From positions 1-64,000 of the forward strand of contig NZ_JAFIQT010000005.1 in NCBI RefSeq assembly GCF_017355935.1: a stretch of DNA of 64,000 nucleotides, read 5' to 3'. Origin of the DNA: Telluribacter humicola. GTDB lineage: Bacteria; Bacteroidota; Bacteroidia; Cytophagales; Spirosomataceae. Below are positions 55,709 through 64,000 of this stretch, piece after piece. Within the stretch, counting starts at the first letter, position 1; each line of letters opens with the position of its first letter. Made by a program: the position numbers and the translations under genes. The notes under the pieces were generated by a model. It was not told the DNA's origin and ran no database searches. It saw nothing but the letters and a program-made list of their open reading frames with translations.

Positions 55709-57223
55709 ATGCTAGCTACCCTTAAAAAACCTGAAACCATCAGTAGAGTCGAACTTTGGCTTGCCACCTTTATTTATATATCCATTCTGGCTACACTGTT
55801 CTCCGCGGACAAGTTGCAGGATACTCCTCAGCATCTCTTCAAAAAAGCTGGTCTGCCCTTTGACTTCTACGAGAACTACTTAATTCCAAATAGTATTCGC
55901 TACACTGCCTTATATCTGGCCTTTCTCTTACTCAATTTCCGGATAGCGCCCCGGTTATTCCAGCGGGAAGAGGTACAAAACCAGTTGTACCTAGTTTTTT
56001 TAGTGTTTCTGATCACCGGTTTTACTTTGGGCGTAACCGAAACCTACTCGCGATACTACCTCTATGGTACCTATGCCTCCAATGAGGAAGTATATAGTAT
56101 AGTTTTCCGTAATGGTTACGGTGTCGCCTTACTCCTTGTCTTTCTGGTTAGTATTTACTCTTTAATCAAATACCTGGGGTTGTTACTGATCAATGATTCA
56201 GACGCTATTCCGCATAAGTATCGTACCGTCACCAAGGATAGTCTGGGAGCTATGGTGGTCTGGTTTATCAGTATTATTCTACTGCTTGTTGTGGAGGCTG
56301 ATTCATTTCTTATTCTGTCTTGGGGTTCGATGATTCCTGCCGGTATTCTTGTCTACTGTTTAGGTTTTTTCTGGTTCATTCCGGCAGCATCGGCCAAAAG
56401 GAAGCCCTTCCGATCGTACCTGCTTCGCATGGTACCGGCCCTGATCCTGTTGTTACCCGCGCTGTTTCTGATCCTGACTATCTTATCCGATGATCCGGAA
56501 ACTTCTATGGGAACTGCTTTTTTTAATGTAGTCTGCCAGCTCCTGATCACAGTGCCCCTGGCCTGGGTACTATTCAAGCGGTATACCAAAGGCAACGAAG
56601 CACTCTATGTACTCCAGAAGGAACTGGGACAAACCCACGCCAATTTTGACTTTCTACGGTCACAGATTAACCCACACTTTCTGTTCAATGCCCTGAATAC
56701 GATTTATGGGACAGCCATTCAGGAAAAAGCCGAGAGAACAAGTGAAGGCATCGAAAGACTGGGAGATATGATGCGATTTATGTTACAGGAAAATATGCAG
56801 GATAAAATACCACTAGCCCGGGAGGTTGAGTACATGAATAATTACATCAGCCTACAGAAATTACGTACCGACCCGAATCCGCAGATAACTGTACAGACCG
56901 AGATAGAAGAGCAGGTACAGCCCGTCCAGATAGCTCCCATGCTACTGATCCCTTTCGTCGAAAATGCCTTCAAACACGGCATTAGCCTGCGGGAGCCATC
57001 GCATATAGTAGTGACGCTAGAAGTAAAAGATAAAGTACTTTACTTTGATGTACATAACAGCAAGCACCCTAAACTGGCCAACGATCCGGAAAAAGATAAG
57101 AGTGGAATAGGACTGACCAACGTAAAGCAACGGTTGCAGCTGCTCTATCCGGGTCGACACGAGTTAATGATACGCGAAACCAGAAAAGAATTTTTTGTTC
57201 ACCTGACTCTGCGACTGGCATGA
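55709..57223 (+). CDS. LytS/YehU-type sensor histidine kinase
   Basis: 504 residues. Eight or so membrane segments at about 15-290 form the sensor. The His_kinase domain (PF06580) has His323 in LRSQINPHFLFNALNTIYG, followed by an HATPase-c with LLIPFVENAFKHGI and GIGLTNVKQRLQLLY. It would phosphorylate the LytTR regulator 26 nt downstream. Placement right after an ABC exporter suggests it senses that exporter's substrate or a cell-envelope stress. Confidence 0.93.
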   Translation: MLATLKKPETISRVELWLATFIYISILATLFSADKLQDTPQHLFKKAGLPFDFYENYLIPNSIRYTALYLAFLLLNFRIAPRLFQREEVQNQLYLVFLVFLITGFTLGVTETYSRYYLYGTYASNEEVYSIVFRNGYGVALLLVFLVSIYSLIKYLGLLLINDSDAIPHKYRTVTKDSLGAMVVWFISIILLLVVEADSFLILSWGSMIPAGILVYCLGFFWFIPAASAKRKPFRSYLLRMVPALILLLPALFLILTILSDDPETSMGTAFFNVVCQLLITVPLAWVLFKRYTKGNEALYVLQKELGQTHANFDFLRSQINPHFLFNALNTIYGTAIQEKAERTSEGIERLGDMMRFMLQENMQDKIPLAREVEYMNNYISLQKLRTDPNPQITVQTEIEEQVQPVQIAPMLLIPFVENAFKHGISLREPSHIVVTLEVKDKVLYFDVHNSKHPKLANDPEKDKSGIGLTNVKQRLQLLYPGRHELMIRETRKEFFVHLTLRLA

Positions 57224-57249
57224 TCGTGCCCCCTACTATATAAGTACCT

Positions 57250-57933
57250 ATGAAAGCCATTGCCGTTGATGATGAACCCATTGCTCTGGAGATCGTTAAG
57301 TCCCATGCTTCCAAAGTACCCTACCTTGAACTGGTTGCGGAGTTTACGGATGCCTTCAAGGCGCTGGAATTCTTACAAACTGAAAGTATAGATCTGATAT
57401 TTCTGGATATAAAAATGCCGGATATATCCGGCATCGATTTCTTTAATAGTCTGCCCCGCAAGCCCCTGCTGATCTTTACCACCGCCTATTCGGACCACGC
57501 CGTAACCGGCTATGAGATGGATGCGGTAGACTACCTGTTAAAGCCTTTTTCATTCACCCGGTTTATCAAGGGATGTAATAAGGCGCTGGAACTATACAAC
57601 AGTCGAAATGCGGTGGAGGCCCTGGATCATGTGTTTGTGAAGACAGGGTACGATCAGGTAAAGGTCTACTTTGACGACATCCTGTACCTGGAGGCGGACG
57701 GCAACTACGTGACATTTGCCCTGCGGGACAAGAAGGTACTCTCCCGTATTACCTTCAACGAAGCTACCAATATGCTACCCACCGAAAGGTTTGTCCGAGT
57801 ACACCGTAGCTTCTTGGTGGCTGTAGCCAGGATCGAAAAGGTGGAGCGACACCAGGTAACTATAGGTATTACCCACATCCCCGTCAGCGAAGCCTACCGG
57901 CAAAACTTACTGTACCTGATCAATAAAGGATAA
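57250..57933 (+). CDS. LytTR-family response regulator
   Basis: 227 residues. The receiver domain has AVDDEP, Asp53 in IFLDIKMPD and the Lys in DYLLKPFSF. The LytTR DNA-binding domain covers about 125-225 (VFVKTGYDQVKVYFDDILYLEADGNYVTFAL, PTERFVRVHRSFLVAVARI). It pairs with the LytS-type kinase upstream and probably controls the ABC exporter genes, though no repeat-type binding site was identified. Confidence 0.95.
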   Translation: MKAIAVDDEPIALEIVKSHASKVPYLELVAEFTDAFKALEFLQTESIDLIFLDIKMPDISGIDFFNSLPRKPLLIFTTAYSDHAVTGYEMDAVDYLLKPFSFTRFIKGCNKALELYNSRNAVEALDHVFVKTGYDQVKVYFDDILYLEADGNYVTFALRDKKVLSRITFNEATNMLPTERFVRVHRSFLVAVARIEKVERHQVTIGITHIPVSEAYRQNLLYLINKG

Positions 57934-58011
57934 TCATTTTCCATGCGGTATTTACTTACTTGCAGTAGACAAAGCCTTGCATAAGGTACCGTATTTTATC
58001 CTTTCCAGTAC

Positions 58012-58446
58012 ATGAAGCGTTCTTTTTCAACCTCGTATCCCTCTGATTATCTCCCTATTTTGTTGCTCATCGTCCGTGTAGGTGTAGCTGCCCTGATGCT
58101 TACCCATGGCTATCCAAAACTGATGAAACTCCTAGGAGGTGATTTTGCCTTTCGCGATCCCATCGTGTTGGGTAGTGGTACTTCCTTAGTATTGGCAGTA
58201 CTAGCTGAAGTAGTATGTTCGCTGCTGATACTAATCGGAGCCGGCACCCGATTAGCGACCATCCCCTTACTCTTTACCATGGTGGTAGCAGCCTTCATTG
58301 CCCACGGCAGCGACCCGTTCGGTAAGAAGGAACTTCCCCTGCTGTACATGCTCATGTACCTGGTACTCCTGGTGATGGGTAATGGAAAATACTCGGTTGA
58401 CCACATGGTTACTAAAAAAATCCTAGATCAGAAACAGGTACCATGA
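58012..58446 (+). CDS. DoxX-family membrane protein
   Basis: 144 residues with four membrane helices. LLIVRVGVAALMLTHGYPKLMKLLGG, then SLVLAVLAEVVCSLLILIGAGTRLATIPLLFTMVVAAFIAHGSDPFGKKELPLLYMLMYLVLLVMGNGKYSVDH is the standard DoxX pattern. Role unclear; family members are linked to redox and sulfur-stress proteins. The stop codon overlaps the terminator stem. Confidence 0.93.
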   Translation: MKRSFSTSYPSDYLPILLLIVRVGVAALMLTHGYPKLMKLLGGDFAFRDPIVLGSGTSLVLAVLAEVVCSLLILIGAGTRLATIPLLFTMVVAAFIAHGSDPFGKKELPLLYMLMYLVLLVMGNGKYSVDHMVTKKILDQKQVP

Positions 58447-58491
58447 GTACAGCCGAGGCTCTGCTGTATTAAGCAGAGCCTCGGCTGTACT
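58446..58491. terminator. Bidirectional terminator after the DoxX gene
   Basis: A perfect 20-bp inverted repeat (58446-58465 and 58472-58491, core CAGCCGAGGCTCTGCT) has a GTATTA loop. It lies between the DoxX gene and the convergent N-acetyltransferase gene. Confidence 0.88.
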
Positions 58492-58505
58492 ACTTTACAG
58501 AATCA

Positions 58506-59291
58506 TTAAATAATTACTGCTGCCTTTGTCTCCCAGGCAATACCAAACAGGTCTGAGAGCGTTTGCTGAAATTCGGTATCTGATGTGATAGGAATCTCCT
58601 GCTTTACCCCGTGTCTGGTTGTGGTCAGTGATTTGCTGGTGAGGGTAATACGACCATCAAGTGTAGGTCTGGAACAGAGAGGTTGCTTGTTGAACGGGGC
58701 CTGAGGCGAATGCTGGTGCATCTGACACAGCTGTTCAAACTCGGATAGTTCTCTGGCTTTGAGCGTAAACTTAAACAGCTTGCTGTAGCTATTACCATCC
58801 GAAGATTTTTCCTGTAGAACTTCCTCGTCTGGTAAGCGGGTGAGCCGGTAATAGCTGCCAAACTGGTTCTGATGAGTATCAAATTCCAGTTTAAGTGGTT
58901 CAATGAAAGCGTCACCAAATCCCACATCAACCAGATACAGTTTATCCTCCACCTCAGCGATGATCGCTAAATGACCAAAGTCCGGAGCAAAGCCACCGAT
59001 GCGGGGTGAATAGACATTGCAGGATATAAACCAAGAGCGAAATCCAATCTGGTCAAGTAACAGCTTAAATAGCCCGTTCAATTCATAGCAAAAGCCTCCC
59101 CGGTTGTGTCCTACGATCTTGTGGTAAAACTGCTGCTGGTCCAGTTGAATAGGTATTGCATTGATTATATCCAGATTTTCAAAGGGAACAGTTAGGGTGT
59201 GCGCCCGGTGGAGGGCTACGAGAGTTTCTACGGATATTGTAGGTGTAGCCGTGTAGTTGATTCGGTTGAGGTAAGCGGAAAGAGTTTTCAT
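58506..59291 (-). CDS. Arylamine N-acetyltransferase
   Basis: 261 residues. The catalytic triad is visible as Cys68 in RGGFCYELN, His107 in FAPDFGHLAII and Asp122 in YLVDVGFGD. The N-terminal VPFENLDI is also family-typical. It transfers acetyl from acetyl-CoA to arylamines or hydrazines. It is followed on the same strand by nothing else; the AraC regulator upstream (59407-60222) may share its transcript. Confidence 0.95.
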   Translation of the reverse strand: MKTLSAYLNRINYTATPTISVETLVALHRAHTLTVPFENLDIINAIPIQLDQQQFYHKIVGHNRGGFCYELNGLFKLLLDQIGFRSWFISCNVYSPRIGGFAPDFGHLAIIAEVEDKLYLVDVGFGDAFIEPLKLEFDTHQNQFGSYYRLTRLPDEEVLQEKSSDGNSYSKLFKFTLKARELSEFEQLCQMHQHSPQAPFNKQPLCSRPTLDGRITLTSKSLTTTRHGVKQEIPITSDTEFQQTLSDLFGIAWETKAAVII

Positions 59292-59406
59292 GGCTAATAG
59301 GTTTTCTATTTAATGGGTAACTTTGTTAAAGTTTGGGCAAAGTTGAGCCTGCCTGCTTAGTATGAGCAGGTTTGGGTACTTTAGTATAAGTAGTTTAGCT
59401 AAAGCG

Positions 59407-60222
59407 TCAAATGATCGGAATGTGCCAGGTTATGAGCTGGTTGTCCGGCTGCTGATAATCGGGCAGGCTATGAAACTTAAAATACGAAACTCCCTCCTTA
59501 TGTTGCCACTGTGTTTGCTCTAACAGGTGTTTGGTGATGACCATGGCTGTTTGCTGCAACTCTTCTACGGGGCAGCAGAAGTTGTAAGAGGCAAAGCGGC
59601 ATTCGGGTAAAGTGCTCTTAAAGAATTTATCAGCGGGCAGGTGAACACCCGGCTTAGGTACCAGAGCAGCATCGTAGCGATTGGGGCCGGTGGTGACGTT
59701 CTGGCAGCCGTGTAATACCGCGTAATAGTCAAAGTCCGCTTCATTAGCACCGGCTAATTGAATATACTCCTTAACATCCTTCCATACCTTATATATATCT
59801 TTTGAAAAGTAGTTACCCAGACTTGGAAACACGATGGCCGATTGAGCTGGAAAGTGGGTGGCACGGGCCGTCAGTGATACGTACCCTTCCTGCTTTTTGA
59901 GACCCTCTTTTAGTAGATTGTTGGAGCGAAAGTGGGTTGGCGAACACTTCATAATATCCTTAAACGCTCTGCTGAATGCGCTGTCATCGGCATAGCCTAC
60001 CATGTACTTGATCTGAGCAACCGGTAGTGGTGTAAGGGATAGCAGATATGCCGCCGTTTCCATGCGCTGACGCTTGATGAAGCTACCGATCGGCTCCTGC
60101 AACTCCTGTTTGAGCTGACGATGCAGATGGTAGGGAGAATAACCACAAAGCTGAGCCAGCTGGTCCAGAGAGATCTCTTCATCCAGATGCCGGGAGATAT
60201 GGGTAAGTACTTCTTTAATCAT
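59407..60222 (-). CDS. AraC-family regulator with GyrI-like effector domain
   Basis: 271 residues. Two HTH units cover about 1-100 (EISLDQLAQLCGYSPYHLHRQLKQELQEPIGSFIKRQRM and LPVAQIKYMVGYADDSAFSRAFKDIMKCSPTHFR). A GyrI/SOUL-like effector-binding domain covers about 115-271 (FDYYAVLHGCQNVTTGPNRYDAALVPKPGVHLPADKFFKSTLPECRFASYNFCC). Such proteins (Rob/MarA relatives) sense small hydrophobic compounds. It is flanked by an acetyltransferase and a methyltransferase, both small-molecule modifiers, so a shared xenobiotic response is plausible. Confidence 0.92.
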   Translation of the reverse strand: MIKEVLTHISRHLDEEISLDQLAQLCGYSPYHLHRQLKQELQEPIGSFIKRQRMETAAYLLSLTPLPVAQIKYMVGYADDSAFSRAFKDIMKCSPTHFRSNNLLKEGLKKQEGYVSLTARATHFPAQSAIVFPSLGNYFSKDIYKVWKDVKEYIQLAGANEADFDYYAVLHGCQNVTTGPNRYDAALVPKPGVHLPADKFFKSTLPECRFASYNFCCPVEELQQTAMVITKHLLEQTQWQHKEGVSYFKFHSLPDYQQPDNQLITWHIPII

Positions 60223-60263
60223 GGCTAAAAGATTCTTCTGCGGTCAACCGGTTTCTGGTCAAG

Positions 60264-61283
60264 TTAGCAAGATACTTCGATAATTTTAAGAGGCGACCTG
60301 GTAGCAATAATTTGGTCTATCTTTAAACCGGCTTTCTCTATCAATGTATAGAATTCGGCTTCGGTACGTTCGCGGCTGTTGAGTAGTACCTGCATGTGCA
60401 GGTCAAAAAATAGGCCGATGTGGTCTGACTCATCCGCAACCACCATATCGAGTATCAATAATTTAGTACCAGGAGTCATAACCTGCTTACAGGCAGCCAG
60501 TATCTGGAGGGATTTAGCGTCATCCCAGTCGTGCAGGACGCTTTTCATCATAAGCACATCAGCCGCCGGTACCTGCTTCAAAAAGTCACCCGAATGAATT
60601 TCTACCCGGCCAGACATTTCATCTAAAACATGAGTAGCAACCACACTTTCCTGATCGTAAAGGATACCATCGAGATGAGGATAAGCCGTCATGATTTCTT
60701 TCAGTAATACTCCCTGGCCACCACCTATATCACAAAGGGTATGATACAGTGAAAAGTCATAGGCTTCGGCAATAGCTCTGGCCGACATCAGCGTAGAGGA
60801 GGTCATCCAGTCGTTATAAGGACTATCATATTCAGGATGGTTATTCAGATAATCAAATAGGGGTGCCCCCATGGTCGAATCAAAGGACGGTTCGCCTGTG
60901 TTTAGGGAGTGCAACAGATTATTCCAGCTTCTTTGCCAGGGTTCGGTACCGATTAACAGGATTCCACCGTACATGCTCCCGGGTACACCCTTCAGGAGAA
61001 GCCTCCCCGTTTCGGTAAGCGAGTAAGAACCATCGGTACAGGTTACCAAACCTATGGCCGAGGAAAATCGCAGTACCCTGTATAGAACATCTTTATTGAA
61101 CGGACCGACTGATACCAGTTGCTCTAAAGATTTTTCTTCGTCGCGTAACTGTTCTATGATACCTGATTTAACCAGTGTGTAGGTTACCTGTGTGTTAGCG
61201 AAGCCTGTAGCAAACTGCCATACCTGTGCTTTGGGTGTACGTGTAAGTGTTTCCATTTGTTCAGAACTGTTAAAATTTTTCAT
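60264..61283 (-). CDS. SAM-dependent O-methyltransferase (family 2, PF00891)
   Basis: 339 residues. The N-terminal dimerisation winged helix is TYTLVKSGIIEQLRDEEKSLEQLV. The SAM fold has LCDIGGGQGVLLKEIMTAYP, then GVSC-type acidic loops, and the catalytic His in KSVLHDWDDAKSLQIL. These enzymes methylate hydroxyls of natural products and plant phenols. No biosynthetic partner gene is visible in the window apart from the acetyltransferase. Confidence 0.93.
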   Translation of the reverse strand: MKNFNSSEQMETLTRTPKAQVWQFATGFANTQVTYTLVKSGIIEQLRDEEKSLEQLVSVGPFNKDVLYRVLRFSSAIGLVTCTDGSYSLTETGRLLLKGVPGSMYGGILLIGTEPWQRSWNNLLHSLNTGEPSFDSTMGAPLFDYLNNHPEYDSPYNDWMTSSTLMSARAIAEAYDFSLYHTLCDIGGGQGVLLKEIMTAYPHLDGILYDQESVVATHVLDEMSGRVEIHSGDFLKQVPAADVLMMKSVLHDWDDAKSLQILAACKQVMTPGTKLLILDMVVADESDHIGLFFDLHMQVLLNSRERTEAEFYTLIEKAGLKIDQIIATRSPLKIIEVSC

Positions 61284-61450
61284 GGCTTACTACCCTTATT
61301 CGCCAGGGCATTTTCTTTTTCTGAAACAAATGTACTGTCTCCGTTTCTATAAGAGTGTGCAGATCTTGCTCTGCGAATAATCTTGTGCTGTAGTTGTCGA
61401 TTTTCTTTTGGTACTATATGGTTTGATAAAAGAGGGGAAATGCTCTAAAG

Positions 61451-61496
61451 CTATAAAGCCTTATCCCGGTACATATACAGGGATAAAGCTTTATAG
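61451..61496 (-). terminator. Terminator after the MacB/FtsX-like permease gene
   Basis: The stem CTATAAAGCCTTATCCC (61451-61467) pairs with 61480-61496 with one mismatch. It lies about 50 nt past the permease stop codon on the minus strand. Confidence 0.65.
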
Positions 61497-61543
61497 TTAT
61501 TCAATATAATTTTGCAGTACGAGCCAATATGGAATTTAATGAA

Positions 61544-63964
61544 CTACTCCGACCGGAGAGACTGGATTGGGTTCATAAGGGCGGCCTTGATACTCTGGAA
61601 GCTCACCGTGAGCAATGCTACCCCTACTACCAGCAGGCCCGCCAGGGCAAACATCCACCACTGTACATCGATACGGTACGAGAAGCTTTGCAGCCATTGG
61701 TTCATAAAGTACCAGGCCAGCGGTGAGGCGATGATTATACCGATCAGGATCAGCTTGAGGAAATCCTTGGAGAGTAGCAAAACAATACCGGGCACTGAGG
61801 CACCCATCACCTTGCGGATTCCAATCTCCTTGGTACGCTGCTGTGCCATAAAGGTAGCAAGACCTAACAGACCCAGACAGGCAATGAAAACGGACAAAGA
61901 CGTAAACAGCAGGAACAGCTTTTTGAATATCTGCTCGCTCTCGTAGAACTTCGCGAACTGCTGATCCAGGATCTCATATTCGAAAGGAAACTCCGGCGCC
62001 CGTGTTTCCCACTTTGTCTTCAGGAAGTCTAGTGCTGCGGACATTTTCTCGGGACGTACCCGCGCTACCATCGTATAGTTGGCCGGCTCATGAACGTGTA
62101 GTACCAGCGGCTCGATTTTCTGGTGCAGGGATTTGTAGTGAAAGTCTTTCACAACTCCGATCACCTTACCACGCTTGAGGGTATCAGCCGGATTGGAAGG
62201 TACCCACTTTGGCCACAGCATTTCTTTACCCAGTGCCTGCTCCGGACTACCCCAGCCCAGTGATTTTACGGCTGTCTCGTTCAGGATGAAGGCTTCCTCC
62301 GCATCAGTACCATACTGATCAGATAGGTTACGACCTGCCACCATTTCCATTCCGAGGGTAGGGATATAATCCGGATCAATCAGGAACATACTGATGCCTA
62401 CCTCCTTGTCCTGACCTGGCAGCCTCACCCCATCGCCGGCAAAAATTCCTCCTGGTAAGCCATAGCAAGCGGTGGCTGATTCAATATTAGGGTTCTGCAG
62501 GAGCTCCTGCTTGATGCTCTTGTAGTCGCGCTTCATTTCATCAGTTTGGAAGGGCATGATCACGAGCTGCTCTTTATTAAAGCCCAGATTCTTTTGCTGA
62601 ACGTAGTTGAGCTGATAGTACACGACACCCGCCCCGATGATCAGGGCCGTTGATACGGCAAACTGAACTACTACCAGGGTTTTACGGAGACCATAACCTC
62701 CCTGCGCCTTCGACTCAATGGTACCTTTAAGTACCTTGATGGGCTGGAAGGCCGAAAGGAAAAACGCTGGATAGACTCCCGCCAGCAGGCCTACCACCAG
62801 CATAGCACCCAGTATCTGCAACAGCAGCATAGGCGACAGAGCTTCTAACAGGGACAACTCCTTACCGGCCCAGTTATTAAGTACTGGCAGTACCGCCGCA
62901 GTCAGGCCAATGGCGAGTACCATAGCCAGTGCAGTCAGGACCATAGACTCACCCAGGAACTGTCCTACTAGCTGGCTTCGCTGCGCGCCGATAGACTTAC
63001 GCAAGCCTACTTCTTTGGCCCGCTGCATGGAGCGTGCGGTGGATAAGTTCATGAAGTTAAAGCAGGCGATCAGCAGGGTGAAAAGGGCCACGATCGCAAA
63101 GGCATACACATAGCGGATGTTACCTTTGCGGGCTATATCGTACTCCAGCTCCGCCGAATGCAGGTAGATGTCTTTTAGCGGTTGCAATGAAGTACGGTAG
63201 GCATCGTCCCTCTGATCGGGATTGGCATATCGTTTCACCATATCAGTGATCTTGTCAGTTACTTTGGCGGGGTCAGCACCCTGCGTCAGCAGTACATAGG
63301 TAAACATCTGTTGCCATCCCCAGTTTTCCAGGCGGGCGTGGTCGCTAATAATATCGCGTAGCGTACTGAACGAGCCAATGGCATTTAGTTCCAGGTGAGA
63401 GTGACGTGGCATATCCTTCATGACCCCGGTAATCCTCATTTTCAATCCACCGTCCACGGTCAGGATCTTATTTATAGGGTCTTCTTTTCCGAAGTACCGC
63501 TCCGCCATCGACTCACTAATGACCAGCGAACCTTGTCCTTTTAGCACCTCCTCCTTATTCCCCCGTACCAACGGCAAGGTAAGTATATCAAAGATGGTAG
63601 AATCAGCCAGAATAAATCCCGTCTGCTTAAACCGGTTGTTGTTGTATACAACCAGCGGATCGTTAAAGGAGAAAACGCGGAAGGTTTTCTCTACCTCCGG
63701 GATATGGGCATTCATGGCCGGACCGTAAGCTGGAGCTGACCTGGCCATGTGATTCACGCGGCCCTCGGATATCCTGTCATTTCGGAGGCGATAGGTTCGG
63801 TCGGCTTTTTCGTGGAAAGTATCATACCTGAGTTCATCTTTGATAAACAGGTAGATGGTCAGACAGCAGGCGAGGCCTACCGCCAGACCCAGTACGTTAA
63901 TGACAGCGTACAGCCGCTGCCGCTGCAGATTCCGGATGGCGATTTTGAGATAGTTTTTGATCAT
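61544..63964 (-). CDS. MacB/FtsX-type ABC transporter permease, large
   Basis: 806 residues, complete, starting 36 nt from the window edge. Layout: one helix (QRQRLYAVINVLGLAVGLACCLTIYLFIK), a periplasmic MacB_PCD-like domain (about 45-250), an FtsX block of three helices (about 285-405), a second helix-plus-periplasmic domain (about 430-650) and a second FtsX block (about 680-795, VFIACLGLLGLATFMAQQRTKEIGIRKVMGASVPGIVLLLSKDF). This double form is common in Bacteroidota and usually acts with a separate ATPase, possibly just beyond the edge. Substrate not evident. Confidence 0.93.
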   Translation of the reverse strand: MIKNYLKIAIRNLQRQRLYAVINVLGLAVGLACCLTIYLFIKDELRYDTFHEKADRTYRLRNDRISEGRVNHMARSAPAYGPAMNAHIPEVEKTFRVFSFNDPLVVYNNNRFKQTGFILADSTIFDILTLPLVRGNKEEVLKGQGSLVISESMAERYFGKEDPINKILTVDGGLKMRITGVMKDMPRHSHLELNAIGSFSTLRDIISDHARLENWGWQQMFTYVLLTQGADPAKVTDKITDMVKRYANPDQRDDAYRTSLQPLKDIYLHSAELEYDIARKGNIRYVYAFAIVALFTLLIACFNFMNLSTARSMQRAKEVGLRKSIGAQRSQLVGQFLGESMVLTALAMVLAIGLTAAVLPVLNNWAGKELSLLEALSPMLLLQILGAMLVVGLLAGVYPAFFLSAFQPIKVLKGTIESKAQGGYGLRKTLVVVQFAVSTALIIGAGVVYYQLNYVQQKNLGFNKEQLVIMPFQTDEMKRDYKSIKQELLQNPNIESATACYGLPGGIFAGDGVRLPGQDKEVGISMFLIDPDYIPTLGMEMVAGRNLSDQYGTDAEEAFILNETAVKSLGWGSPEQALGKEMLWPKWVPSNPADTLKRGKVIGVVKDFHYKSLHQKIEPLVLHVHEPANYTMVARVRPEKMSAALDFLKTKWETRAPEFPFEYEILDQQFAKFYESEQIFKKLFLLFTSLSVFIACLGLLGLATFMAQQRTKEIGIRKVMGASVPGIVLLLSKDFLKLILIGIIIASPLAWYFMNQWLQSFSYRIDVQWWMFALAGLLVVGVALLTVSFQSIKAALMNPIQSLRSE

Positions 63965-64000
63965 ATCATGGCTGAAGATAAAAGGTGAGGTTGTTTGGTT

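Overview
The window reads as part of a large plasmid or secondary replicon of a Bacteroidota bacterium, most likely order Cytophagales. Supporting signs are two SusC/SusD outer-membrane uptake pairs, TonB-linked receptors, lipoprotein signals, mostly weak ribosome-binding sites, and TTTG / TAnnTTTG-type promoter elements where they can be seen. The replicon call rests on 35.7-40.1 kb: an HTH-ParA, a ParB-like protein, eighteen direct repeats (iterons), a DnaA box beside an AT-rich stretch, and a Rep_3 (RepB-type) initiator. No rRNA or tRNA genes were seen.

Layout. 0-14 kb: a broken SusD remnant, a PqaA-family hydrolase, a SusC/SusD pair, a secreted phosphoesterase, an unknown membrane protein, then a DegT-type aminotransferase followed by a GH2 exo-glucosaminidase-like lipoprotein. 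14-17 kb: a triple-PAS histidine kinase with a single-domain response regulator. 17-28 kb: an amino-sugar region. On the minus strand run GH20 hexosaminidase, ROK kinase, MFS transporter, XylR/AraC-type regulator and a DUF1080 protein; on the plus strand are a NagX-like membrane protein, a sialate-lyase-like aldolase and a sodium:solute symporter. 28-35 kb: malic enzyme, signalling proteins, NDH-2, YceI and an NrtR-like regulator. 35.7-40.1 kb: partition and replication. 40-45 kb: a second SusC/SusD pair. 46 kb: an IS5-family element. 47-64 kb: housekeeping-like and export genes (aldo/keto reductase, NudC, phosphoesterase, DUF2306, serine hydrolase, ABC exporter with LytS/LytTR pair, DoxX, arylamine N-acetyltransferase, AraC regulator, methyltransferase, FtsX/MacB-like permease).

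How the parts fit. GH2 and GH20 would release glucosamine-type sugars at the surface or in the periplasm, SusC/SusD would import oligosaccharides, and the NagX-like protein, MFS transporter and ROK kinase would handle the monosaccharide under the XylR-type regulator. The lyase plus symporter would deal with a sialate-like keto acid. This is inferred from families and neighbourhood; the substrates are not proven.

The most unusual signals are: (1) two different 16-nt GC-rich hairpin-forming inserts inside a structurally intact IS5-family element, each shifting the transposase frame, whose exact removal restores one 258-codon frame; (2) a 26-bp dyad site found 16.6 kb apart with one mismatch, related to two copies inside the parB-like gene, a candidate centromere; (3) a two-tier iteron array, eleven widely spaced plus seven at 21-22 bp, whose last copy merges into a DnaA-box-like sequence and a dyad at the rep promoter.
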